This document shows, in pieces, positions 33,418 to 40,822 of a stretch of 43,073 bases of DNA. The stretch is taken from contig CASGHD010000046.1 in assembly GCA_949319575.1 (NCBI GenBank), positions 1 through 43,073 on the forward strand. The letters are read 5' to 3'. Below the pieces are notes generated by a model that searched no databases, was not told where the DNA came from, and saw only the letters and a list, made by a program, of their open reading frames with translations. How positions within the stretch are numbered: position 1 is the stretch's first letter; the number at the start of each line of letters is the position of its first letter. This DNA comes from an uncultured Anaerolineales bacterium (GTDB taxonomy: Bacteria; Chloroflexota; Anaerolineae; Anaerolineales; Villigracilaceae). The position numbers and the translations under genes were made by a program.

Positions 33418-36400
33418 TACCTCATCAATTGCTCAACTCTGGATTCGCCGAGCGTGTAATATTTCGCGTCTTTGTGCGAAACGACGATTGCGGCAGTGGA
33501 TTCTTCGGGGATGATCTGCCCCGAAACGGAAAGCCCCAGCCCAAGTTCGGCTTCGGCGGCGGGGAGCATTTGGAAAACCTTGAAGTGATCTTCAAGAATT
33601 GGGATGGCGGGATAACCCCACGAATAGCGTTTGCCTTGATTCGCGCCGAGTCCCAACTCGCGGCGGATGTGATTGTGCATATAGTCTGCGGTGGCTTCGG
33701 CGGCTTGCACGGCGAGTCCATGCACGAAGTAGGCTTCGGTGTAATCGTTCGCGGCTTGCAATTCTTCAAACAAAGCGGTGGCGGCTTTGCCGACGGTGAC
33801 GATTTGCAAAGCGACCGTGTCCAACTGACCCGATTCGAGCGAGGCGAAATAATCCGAAAGCGCGAGAAAATCTCCGTTCGGCTGGCGTGGACAAATTAAA
33901 CGAACCGCTTCTTTTTTGCCTTGCGCGTCGGCGTAGACGATCAATTCCTCGCCGTCGGCTTGACAGGCGAAGTAGCCGTACACGGCTTGCGGTTTAATCC
34001 AGCCGCGTCTGGAGGCGTCTTTAGTCATTGAGGCGAGTCGGGCGTCAAAGTCTTTTTTCAACTTTTCCCATTCGGCGCCGTGCGTGTTCTTCGCGCCCCA
34101 AGATAAGCGATACAACTCGTTAATGTTGAGATGCTTCAATACCATTTCAAGCGGCATGTTTTTGACAATGCGTTGTCCGAGTTTTTCGGGCAGGGGAATC
34201 GGCGCAGGGACGACGTTGGAGCGCTGTCCGCTTGGTGCGGCGGTTTCGGCCTGCGCGGCGCGCTTCAATTCCATCGTAGATTCTTTGAGAATTTTTTCTA
34301 ACAAGTCAAAGCGCTTTTCTTCGTCAATCAGCGCGTCTACCGTGTCCAAGCCTTCAAATGCGTCCTTGCAATAGAAGACGCCCGATTCGTAATTTGAGCC
34401 GTCTTCGGTTTGCAGAATGCGCCGCCCAAACCGGCGATTAATTGCCGCGCCGCCCACTAAGACGGGGATTTGATGTTTGCGCCGATGCAGTTCGTTGACG
34501 ATGAGCGGCATTTGCTTGGACGTGGAAACCAGCAGAGCGGAGAGTCCGATCGCGGTGGCATTGACTTCAACCGCTTTCGTGATGATCGTTTCGGCGGGTA
34601 CTTGCTTACCCAAATCAATGACGGTGTAGCCGTTGTTCGCCAAAATTGTTTTGACCAGATTCTTGCCGATGTCATGCACATCGCCATAGACTGTTGCGAT
34701 AACGACTGTGCCTTTGGTGACGCCTTCCATCTTTTCGAGGTAGTTTTCAAGATGTGAGACGGTCTTCTTCATCGTTTCAGCGGACTGCAGAACGAAGGGC
34801 AGAATCAACTCGCCCGCGCCGAATTTGTCGCCGACTTCTTTCATGGCGGGGAGGAGGACGTTGTTGAGAGTGTGGACGGCGATTTCGTGTTTCGTGTTTC
34901 GTGGAGCGTGAGGCGCGTCTTCGGTTACAAGTTGCGGGTTACGAGTTACGGGTTGCGGCGGCGTACTTGTTTCCTTGTCTACTTGTTTACCTGTCTCCGT
35001 GTCTACCTGTCTATTAATAATCTCATCAATATCCGCCTCCACGCCGTCTTTGAAGCGATGCACAATTTTCCAATGCAATCTTTGTTCGGGGGTCATGCCT
35101 TCGGTGGGATCGGCGGTTGTATCGTCGGAGATTTCCACATTTTCAAAGTGGGCGATGAATCTTTGCAGGGCGTCTTCACGACGATTGAAGATCAAATCTT
35201 CGCAGAGTTCGCGTTCTTCGTTATCAATCTCCGCGTACGGCTTGACGTGCGCCGCGTTGACGATCGCCATATCCAAGCCGACTTGCACGCAGTGATAGAG
35301 CATGACCGAGTTCAAAGCGGGTCTGGCTTGTGGAGCAAAACCGAATGACAAGTTGCTCACGCCAAGTGAGGTCATTACACCTGGCAGTTTTTCTTCAATT
35401 AATCGAATGCCATCAATCGTTTCTTTGGCGGAATCAATAAATTCGGCGTCGCCAGTTGCAAGCGTGAAGGTCAAGTCGTCGAAGACCAAATCTTCGGCTT
35501 TGAGTCCATGCTCGTTGACGGCGATATCGTAAATGCGTTGAGCGACTTCATATTTATGCTGGGCGGTTTTCGCCATGCCGTTTTCATCAATGGTGAGACA
35601 AATCACGGCGGCGTTATATTTCTTTGCGAGCGCGAAAATCTTATCGGCTTTTGCGCGACCTGATTCAAGGTGCGTGGAGTTGATCAAACAACGCCCAGGC
35701 GCGGTTTGCAAAGCGATCTCCAAAACGTCCACTTCGGTGGAGTCGATCACCAGCGGAACATCCACGCCCATTTGTAATTTCTTGATGACCTTGCGCATCT
35801 GCTCGCCTTCGTCGGCGCGTTCGGTTACGGCTACTGAAATATCTAAGGCATGTGCGCCACCTGCCACTTGGTCACGAGCGATTTGTAAAATGCCATCGTA
35901 ATCTTCTTCGAGTAAAAACTTTTTGAATTTGCGCGAGCCTTGTGCATTACAGCGTTCGCCAAGCAAGGTAGGAGCAGGATTCTGTTGCATAGTAATCGCC
36001 GACATAGCAGAGGCAAGTTGGGGCGTGGTCTGAAGCGGAGTAGTAATTGGTAATTGGTAATTGGAAAGTTTATCCACAAGTAGCTTGAGATGCGTGGGAG
36101 TCGTTCCGCAACATCCACCAACAACTCGAACATTGTGCTTCGTCACAAACTCGTACATGTCGTTCGCGTACGGCTCAGGCTCAAGCGGATAAACAGCCTG
36201 CCCGTCCACATTGAGCGGAAGCCCCGCGTTGGGGATGCACGAAACGGGGAGCGTGGAATTTTCGCCGAGAAAACGAATCGGCTCGCGCATGTGTTCGGGT
36301 CCAGTGGAGCAGTTGAGACCGATGACATCAATGCCCATGCCTTCGAGAATCGTGAGCGCGGCGTTGATGTCGGTGCCGAGCAACATGCGACCCGTCGTGT

Positions 36401-37016
36401 CGAGCGTGACTTGCGCTTGAATCGGCAGATAAATTTGCGTCTCTTCAAAAGCTTGATGTAGTCCCGCGATCGCGGCTTTGACTTCGAGAATGTCTTGCGA
36501 CGTTTCGATGAGCAGAAGATCAACGCCGCCTCGAATCAGACCGACAGCCTGCTCGGCAAACGCGGCAATCAACTCATCGTATGTGACGTTCGAGAGGTCG
36601 GGGTCGTTGGTGGATGGCAGTTTGCCGCTGGGGCCAATTGAACCAGCCACAAAACGCGGCTGACCTGTTTTCTCGGCATATTCATCCGCGAGTCTTTTTG
36701 CCAACTGCGCCGCCGCCATGTTGATCTCGATCACGCGGTCTTGCAGGTTGTATTCCTTCATCGTCAAACGATTCGAGCGGAAGGTATCCGTTTCAAGCAC
36801 ATCCACGCCCACTTCAAGAAACGAACGATGAACTTTTTCCACGGCTGCGGGATACGAGATGACGAGGTAGTCGTTGCATCCATTGTATTGCTCGCCGCCG
36901 AAATGTTCGGCAGTCAGGTCTTGCACTTGCAGGCTGGTGCCCATCGCGCCGTCGAAGATAAGGACTTTCTTTTCGAGGGCGTCGAGGTATTTTCTGTTTG
37001 TATATTTTCGATTCAT
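33417..37016 (-). CDS. metH: Cobalamin-dependent methionine synthase
   Basis: The protein has 1199 residues with all four modules. The Hcy barrel (1-315) has zinc ligands in GLNCSTGP and GGCCGTTPTH (about 301-304). The pterin-binding domain is at about 350-650. The cap and B12 domains (about 705-900) include YGDVHDIGKNLV, with the cobalt-ligand His near 778. The AdoMet activation domain (about 960-1199) has RYSWGYPAIPILEDH. It transfers a methyl group from 5-methyl-THF to homocysteine. AAGGA lies before the ATG. Two linkers carry repeat-encoded insertions: residues about 318-324 (heptamer x3) and about 668-711 (heptamers plus octamers). The nearest upstream control is a SAM-I riboswitch at 38347-38476. 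Confidence 0.96.
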   Translation of the reverse strand: MNRKYTNRKYLDALEKKVLIFDGAMGTSLQVQDLTAEHFGGEQYNGCNDYLVISYPAAVEKVHRSFLEVGVDVLETDTFRSNRLTMKEYNLQDRVIEINMAAAQLAKRLADEYAEKTGQPRFVAGSIGPSGKLPSTNDPDLSNVTYDELIAAFAEQAVGLIRGGVDLLLIETSQDILEVKAAIAGLHQAFEETQIYLPIQAQVTLDTTGRMLLGTDINAALTILEGMGIDVIGLNCSTGPEHMREPIRFLGENSTLPVSCIPNAGLPLNVDGQAVYPLEPEPYANDMYEFVTKHNVRVVGGCCGTTPTHLKLLVDKLSNYQLPITTPLQTTPQLASAMSAITMQQNPAPTLLGERCNAQGSRKFKKFLLEEDYDGILQIARDQVAGGAHALDISVAVTERADEGEQMRKVIKKLQMGVDVPLVIDSTEVDVLEIALQTAPGRCLINSTHLESGRAKADKIFALAKKYNAAVICLTIDENGMAKTAQHKYEVAQRIYDIAVNEHGLKAEDLVFDDLTFTLATGDAEFIDSAKETIDGIRLIEEKLPGVMTSLGVSNLSFGFAPQARPALNSVMLYHCVQVGLDMAIVNAAHVKPYAEIDNEERELCEDLIFNRREDALQRFIAHFENVEISDDTTADPTEGMTPEQRLHWKIVHRFKDGVEADIDEIINRQVDTETGKQVDKETSTPPQPVTRNPQLVTEDAPHAPRNTKHEIAVHTLNNVLLPAMKEVGDKFGAGELILPFVLQSAETMKKTVSHLENYLEKMEGVTKGTVVIATVYGDVHDIGKNLVKTILANNGYTVIDLGKQVPAETIITKAVEVNATAIGLSALLVSTSKQMPLIVNELHRRKHQIPVLVGGAAINRRFGRRILQTEDGSNYESGVFYCKDAFEGLDTVDALIDEEKRFDLLEKILKESTMELKRAAQAETAAPSGQRSNVVPAPIPLPEKLGQRIVKNMPLEMVLKHLNINELYRLSWGAKNTHGAEWEKLKKDFDARLASMTKDASRRGWIKPQAVYGYFACQADGEELIVYADAQGKKEAVRLICPRQPNGDFLALSDYFASLESGQLDTVALQIVTVGKAATALFEELQAANDYTEAYFVHGLAVQAAEATADYMHNHIRRELGLGANQGKRYSWGYPAIPILEDHFKVFQMLPAAEAELGLGLSVSGQIIPEESTAAIVVSHKDAKYYTLGESRVEQLMR
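34883..35014. repeat. Three repeat arrays within the metH linker
   Basis: In order these are (TTTCGTG)x3 at 34883-34903, five heptamers of the type GTTACGG/GTTGCGG at 34924-34958, and six octamers of the type TTGTCTAC/CTGTCTCC at 34967-35014. The octamer part is 48 bases, exactly 16 codons. Together they encode about 44 hydrophilic residues between the pterin and cap domains. Confidence 0.88.
36044..36064. repeat. Heptamer array (TAATTGG)x3 within metH
   Basis: Three perfect units total 21 bases (seven codons) and encode SNYQLPI in the linker after the homocysteine barrel. The complementary CCAATTA unit recurs at 40302-40322 and, degenerate, near 432-451. Confidence 0.9.
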
Positions 37017-37036
37017 ATTCGTTTCCTTACTTCAAG

Positions 37037-37699
37037 TTAATTCACTACAGATTTCAACTTGCCGTTTTCTGCAAGTATTAAATCACCAACACATTGAATG
37101 CCATTGCCATTTACGATAATCCCATCGCCATCGGGACAACCAAATATTTTGCCGCTCTGAGTAATGGAATATTCAATCAGCTTGTTCTCTACATCCTCAA
37201 TTCTGTTTATATGTGGTAAGAAAGCAAAGTCAACAAAATTTAGCGCAGAAAGGTCGGTTAGGTTATGCGATGGTTCTTCTCCGCAAATGTGAGTCGTCGA
37301 AATTTCTGGGGTCATCAGAATTGCGCCAGCGCTCACGCCAATTAACACGCCGCCATTTGCTACATAATCATGAAGGAGGGAAATAAGCCCTCGTTTACGA
37401 AGCCAGTATAGAAAATTATATGTGGAGCCTCCCGACAAATGAATTGCATCACAGGTAAAAAGGTTTTTGGCTTTATCAGGTTCATACTCTATCTCCAATT
37501 CAAAATAGACCGACAAGTCAGCGTCCAATGATTTGTAATAAGCCTGCTGTTGTTTGTACCAGGTTCTTTCAGCGTCGGTGGATGAAGGAATATATCCAAT
37601 AATCGGGCGTTGCTTACCAATTAAACTGAGTAAGTGTTCATCCAATTTGGATGATCGTTCAGTCTGTTGATCACTGTAGAAAGCTAATTTACGATACAT
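37037..37699 (-). CDS. Peptidase S51 (peptidase E)-like protein
   Basis: The protein has 220 residues from the ATG at 37699. Alternative in-frame starts further 5' lie in a dispersed palindrome. The S51 pattern is visible: IGYIPSSTD, the AIHLSGGSTYNFLYWLR segment, and nucleophile Ser123 in GVSAGAILM. Known members cleave Asp-X dipeptides or cyanophycin; the substrate here is unknown. It lies 20 bases upstream of metH on the same strand, so it is probably in the riboswitch-controlled transcript although its function is unrelated. Confidence 0.8.
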   Translation of the reverse strand: MYRKLAFYSDQQTERSSKLDEHLLSLIGKQRPIIGYIPSSTDAERTWYKQQQAYYKSLDADLSVYFELEIEYEPDKAKNLFTCDAIHLSGGSTYNFLYWLRKRGLISLLHDYVANGGVLIGVSAGAILMTPEISTTHICGEEPSHNLTDLSALNFVDFAFLPHINRIEDVENKLIEYSITQSGKIFGCPDGDGIIVNGNGIQCVGDLILAENGKLKSVVN

Positions 37700-37722
37700 A
37701 ATTTGATTTTTGCACATCTTCC

Positions 37723-37836
37723 AGCGCGGGGTGGTGGCGTGGGGTTGTGCCCGCACGGGTGATGGTTGCACGGGGATTAATCCCCGCGCTATTCATACGA
37801 AGCCGACTGAAGTCGGCTAGTCCGCTTGAGCGGACT
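37723..37836. repeat. Cluster of palindromic repeats between the YdeI-like and S51 genes
   Basis: The unit 37723-37790 has inverted ends AGCGCGGGG/CCCCGCGCT and contains a perfect CGGGGATTAATCCCCG palindrome. Directly after it are two 8-bp hairpins: AGCCGACT/AGTCGGCT (37801-37818) and AGTCCGCT/AGCGGACT (37819-37836). The cluster separates two minus-strand genes and could affect readthrough or mRNA processing. No T-tract is present. Confidence 0.75.
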
Positions 37837-37857
37837 TTGTAGGCATAGCGCGGACGT

Positions 37858-38202
37858 TCATGTCTTCACATCACTCGGCAATGACGCGCGTCCTGCCGCA
37901 GTCATCCTGCCTTCGGCGATCATCCTTCGCGCGCGATCCTTGTTCGTGTTCGTCCAATTCGATTTCGGTCGGCGCGGCGAGAAGCGCAGGGCGTAGCGTT
38001 CCGCGTCCATGGATTTTTCGAGTCCGTCAATCCAGCCGAAGCAGATCGCTTCCTCCACCGCCTCCACATAATTGATAGACGGTTTCTTCGTGGCTTTCTT
38101 ATATTGAATCAACCAAATTTCCTTTTTGGCTTTGTGATTCTTTATTAGCCACTTCCGAAAGTCATCTCCTGTTGTTACATAAATTGTTTCGCCGATTTCC
38201 AT
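37858..38202 (-). CDS. YdeI/OmpD-associated family protein, probably C-terminally truncated
   Basis: The protein has 114 residues. The N-terminal half of the YdeI family is clear: YVTTGDDFRKWLIKNH, YVEAVEEAICFGWIDG, FSPRRPKSNWTNTNKDRA and MTAAGRA. Full-length members run to about 190 residues with a second helical region, absent here. The frame ends at a sequence next to a repeat cluster, so the 3' end has probably been lost. The biochemical role of the family is poorly known. It is the first gene after the SAM-I riboswitch terminator. Confidence 0.75.
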   Translation of the reverse strand: MEIGETIYVTTGDDFRKWLIKNHKAKKEIWLIQYKKATKKPSINYVEAVEEAICFGWIDGLEKSMDAERYALRFSPRRPKSNWTNTNKDRARRMIAEGRMTAAGRASLPSDVKT

Positions 38203-38212
38203 GAGTTCCTTT

Positions 38213-38288
38213 TGAACCGCGAAGCCCGCTAAGACCGCAAAGAAAACCTTTATTTTTTCTTTGCGAACTTCGCGCTCTTAGCGGTTAA
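38213..38288. repeat. Inverted dispersed repeat (ACCGCGAAG...CGCAAAG family)
   Basis: AACCGCGAAGCCCGCTAAGA with CGCAAAGAAAA, and its near-complement ending in CTCTTAGCGGTT, pair over about 30 bases around an A/T-rich loop. It is the same family as 22545-22642 and 18486-18515. It separates the riboswitch terminator from the YdeI-like gene. Confidence 0.78.
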
Positions 38289-38300
38289 TCATCTCACAAC

Positions 38301-38327
38301 AAAATCGCCTCTCATAGTGAGAGGCGA
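38301..38327 (-). terminator. Riboswitch terminator
   Basis: On the minus strand, TCGCCTCTCA and TGAGAGGCGA (38327-38305) form a 10-bp stem followed by TTTTG. The CTCTCA of the stem can alternatively pair with TGAGAG in the 3' strand of the riboswitch P1, giving a plausible antiterminator. Confidence 0.85.
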
Positions 38328-38346
38328 CATTCAAACATGAAGTCAT

Positions 38347-38476
38347 CTCTCATCTCCCGCACGATAAAAATCATGCGCCGAAGTTGGCACCTTCTTCACT
38401 GAACACTGATTACTGTTCACTGCATGGTTGCCGAAGCGTCATCGGGTCGGTCCCTCAGCTTCTCTGGATGAGTGTA
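38347..38476 (-). promoter_or_regulatory. SAM-I (S-box) riboswitch
   Basis: The minus strand reads through the SAM-I core: P1 CTCATC (38472-38467), AGAGAAGCTGAGGGACC, GACCCGATGA, CGGCAACC, then AAGGTGCCAAC, a P4 hairpin (CGCATGAT/ATCGTGCG) and the P1 partner GATGAG (38354-38349). High SAM should let the following terminator form and switch off downstream genes. The P3 arm consists of heptamer units (38399-38419). Downstream in the same direction are the YdeI-like gene, an S51 peptidase and then metH. Confidence 0.95.
38399..38419. repeat. Heptamer array (CTGAACA/CTGATTA/CTGTTCA) in the riboswitch P3 arm
   Basis: Three seven-base units follow each other with CTG at each start and a further CTG after. 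The first and third are mutually complementary enough (TGAACA/TGTTCA) to form the P3 hairpin. Confidence 0.8.
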
Positions 38477-38494
38477 TCCGTAAATTGTTTGCGA

Positions 38495-38523
38495 TTTATA
38501 ACATGGCAAAGCGGGAATGTCAA
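38495..38523 (-). promoter_or_regulatory. Sigma70 promoter of the SAM-I riboswitch transcript
   Basis: TTGACA (38523-38518) is perfect and TATAAA (38500-38495) is near-perfect, with a 17-base spacer. Transcription would start about 12 bases before the riboswitch P1. Confidence 0.88.
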
Positions 38524-38533
38524 TTCAATATTG

Positions 38534-38539
38534 TATAAT
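38534..38539 (+). promoter_or_regulatory. -10 element of a possibly leaderless mRNA
   Basis: A perfect TATAAT ends six bases before the ATG at 38546, so transcription would begin at or next to the start codon. No good -35 is seen, and no ribosome binding site precedes the ATG. It overlaps the divergent riboswitch promoter region. Confidence 0.5.
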
Positions 38540-38545
38540 CTTGTC

Positions 38546-39955
38546 ATGCAATTTGAACGAAATAAAATCTCATATATCGCCCTCGCAGTTTTTCTCATCG
38601 GCTTGGGATTGTTTGCGTATCTCGGACTATACTTCCGTTATTGGGCGGACGATTGGTGCTACAACGCCGACTTCCGCAACCTCGGCTTTTTCCAAACTCT
38701 GCATGGCTATGTGGATAACGTGACGTACACTCCCAGCCGATATTCTGTGACGATTCTCGCGGGACTCTTCTATCCGCTTGGCGTTTTTGGATTGCAACTC
38801 CTCATCCCAATCTCGCTTCTTCTCTGGACGTGGGGCTTGGTTCGCCTCTTCGTCAACATTTCCTCCCTTTCGAGTTATCCACTTTCCACTTTCCACGCAG
38901 TTCTGCTTTCCTGCATCATCGTTTACTTCTCCATTTATCTCGCGCCGCATTTGTATCAATCCGTGTATTGGAACACTGGTTTCTTCACCTACACTTTCCC
39001 CCTCGTTCTATTTCCATGGGTATTAACTCTCGTCACGGACCAAAATACATCCAAAACAAAATTGATCCTCATTGCATTACTCTCCCTCCTCGCAGGCGGA
39101 TTCTCCGAAGCCAGCAACACTGTGCTTGTTTCGATTTTGACTTTGTACACAGCCATCGCTTTTGTTGGTTCGCGCTATAAAAAACTCTGGGCGCAAAAGA
39201 CTTTCCCTCCCGCGCTTGTGGCTTTGATATTTGCCATGATCGCAATGGCATTACTCGTCTTCGCGCCGACGACTCAACTCCGCGCGGAGAGATATGGCGA
39301 GCCAGCCAATCTGCTTGAACTGATAACCCTCGTATTCAACTTCACGCGCGCGTTTGTCACGCTTTCGGTCAAAGATTATCAACAACTTCTCATTCTCCTC
39401 CTCGCCGCGTTGTTTGGCTTTGTGTTGACCTCGAAAGAACGAGACATCAACATCCCGAAAATGCTCAGTCTCGGACTCGGAATCTTCGCCCTCGCAATCC
39501 TCCTCGTTGCCGCATCGTTAACTCCCAGCGCCTACATCGAGCGCGGACTCCCCATCCTCCGCACCCAGATCATCCCGCGTCACATCATGGTTTTCGCCTT
39601 CGTCGCTTTGGGCTGGGGTGCAGGATTTATTCTGCGTAACCTTTATTCACCCGCTTGGTTACAAACCACAGCGTCGGTTGTTTTGCTGGTTGCGCTTGCG
39701 TTTCCAATTTTGACCATCTTCACCGCCTCAAAATACATTCCCGTGTACAGTCAACGCGCCCAACTGTGGGACGAACGTGAAGCGACGATCCTTTCCGCAA
39801 TTGAAAATAATCAGGAGCGAGTTGAAGTCCTCGCCATAGATGGCGCGCCCGTCGGCGGAATCCGCGACTTCGACCCGCCCGATAAAAAGGGATATTGGAT
39901 CACCCTCTGCGCCGCCGATTACTATCACATCAAATTACAGGTCATCCTCCCATGA
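38546..39955 (+). CDS. Polytopic membrane protein, DUF6056-like (putative glycosyltransferase)
   Basis: The protein has 469 residues with about ten membrane segments. The first loop (YFRYWADDWCYNADF, then TLHGYVDNVTYTPSRYSVTIL) resembles the DUF6056/GT-C group, with an acidic DD pair in the first extracytoplasmic loop where such enzymes bind the donor. A further loop has LYQSVYWNTGFFTYTFP. The function is unproven. A (TTTCCAC)x3 heptamer array at 38876-38896 encodes SYPLSTF between two helices. It is coupled to the cytidylyltransferase by an ATGA overlap. Confidence 0.72.
   Translation: MQFERNKISYIALAVFLIGLGLFAYLGLYFRYWADDWCYNADFRNLGFFQTLHGYVDNVTYTPSRYSVTILAGLFYPLGVFGLQLLIPISLLLWTWGLVRLFVNISSLSSYPLSTFHAVLLSCIIVYFSIYLAPHLYQSVYWNTGFFTYTFPLVLFPWVLTLVTDQNTSKTKLILIALLSLLAGGFSEASNTVLVSILTLYTAIAFVGSRYKKLWAQKTFPPALVALIFAMIAMALLVFAPTTQLRAERYGEPANLLELITLVFNFTRAFVTLSVKDYQQLLILLLAALFGFVLTSKERDINIPKMLSLGLGIFALAILLVAASLTPSAYIERGLPILRTQIIPRHIMVFAFVALGWGAGFILRNLYSPAWLQTTASVVLLVALAFPILTIFTASKYIPVYSQRAQLWDEREATILSAIENNQERVEVLAIDGAPVGGIRDFDPPDKKGYWITLCAADYYHIKLQVILP
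38876..38896. repeat. Heptamer array (TATCCAC, TTTCCAC, TTTCCAC)
   Basis: Three units, 21 bases, lie in frame in a loop of the DUF6056-like protein. The family is related to the array at 11644-11678. Confidence 0.85.
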
Positions 39956-40620
39956 AAATTGTCGCCCTTGTTCCCATGCGTCGTCACTCTCAGCGCGTGA
40001 TTGGTAAGAATTATCGTCTGCTGGCTGGCAAGCCATTGTTCCATCACATCATCGAGACGTTGCTCGGCGTGCCTGAGATCAACCAAATTGTCGTGGATAC
40101 TGACTCAAATGAAGTGATGGACGGCTTGAAGCAACATTTCCCATCCGTGAACATCATCGTCCGCCCCGAATCCCTCCGCGCCGACGATGTGCCGATGAAC
40201 GAGATTCTGATCCACGACACAGGTTTATTCCATGCCGATTTTTATCTGCAAACCCACAGCACGAATCCCCTCCTCAAACCCGAATCAATCTCCGCCGCCA
40301 TCCAATTACTACTTACCAATTACCCCAATTCCGATTCCCTCTTTTCCGTCACCCGCCTCCAAACGCGCCTCTACGACAAAGACGGCAACGCGCTGAACCA
40401 CAACCCGAAAGAGTTGATCCAGACACAGGATTTACCGCCCGTGTTCGAAGAAAACTCCTGTATCTATATTTTCACTCGCGAAAATCTTTTGGCGAAGAAA
40501 CACCGCATCAGCGACAAGCCGCTCCTATTCGAAATCGCCGCCGACGAAGCCTGGGACATTGACGAAGAACTCGATTTTGCAATTTGTGATTTCCTGTTGA
40601 ATAGAAAATTAGATTCGTAG
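39952..40620 (+). CDS. CMP-sugar cytidylyltransferase (acylneuraminate cytidylyltransferase-like)
   Basis: The protein has 222 residues from the ATG at 39952, which overlaps the previous stop by 4 bases. The nucleotide-binding start VALVPMRRHSQRVIGKNYRL is a variant of the KdsB/NeuA motif. It is followed by VVDTDSNEV, RPESLRADDVPMNEIL and a LQTHSTNPLL segment, and near the C-terminus by an AWDIDEELDF metal site. It would activate a nonulosonic or similar acid with CTP for surface glycans. The exact sugar is not evident. A CCAATTA heptamer array (40302-40322) encodes IQLLLTNYP. Confidence 0.83.
   Translation: MKIVALVPMRRHSQRVIGKNYRLLAGKPLFHHIIETLLGVPEINQIVVDTDSNEVMDGLKQHFPSVNIIVRPESLRADDVPMNEILIHDTGLFHADFYLQTHSTNPLLKPESISAAIQLLLTNYPNSDSLFSVTRLQTRLYDKDGNALNHNPKELIQTQDLPPVFEENSCIYIFTRENLLAKKHRISDKPLLFEIAADEAWDIDEELDFAICDFLLNRKLDS
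40302..40322. repeat. Heptamer array (CCAATTA, CTACTTA, CCAATTA)
   Basis: Three in-frame units within the cytidylyltransferase gene, complementary to the TAATTGG array in metH. Confidence 0.82.
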
Positions 40621-40624
40621 GACA

Positions 40625-40805
40625 TTCCAAACTTTATCTCGAATTGCATAATCCCGAAGGGATGATAGGATTGTAGCAATGATCGAAATGAAATCAAATC
40701 CCGAAGGGATGACATGATTCCTTTTGCATCTGACACCCCTTCGGGGTTGGAATCCATTGCATTGCGTCTTCTATAATCATTTGACCCCTTCGGGGTCATA
40801 GTCAA
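40625..40805. repeat. CCCGAAGGG-type dispersed repeats
   Basis: The gap of about 200 bases between the cytidylyltransferase and the sulfatase-like gene holds two direct units built on TCCCGAAGGGATGA (about 40651-40665 and 40700-40714) and two complementary units (ACCCCTTCGGGGTT near 40736, ACCCCTTCGGGGTC near 40785). No gene is seen. The last hairpin could act as a weak terminator, but it lacks a T-tract. Confidence 0.75.
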
Positions 40806-40822
40806 TTGTTCACAGGTAGTTG

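Noticed and set aside
40625..40805. Intrinsic terminators between the cytidylyltransferase and sulfatase-like genes
   Set aside because: The CCTTCGGGG hairpins recur as direct and inverted dispersed units and none is followed by a T-run.
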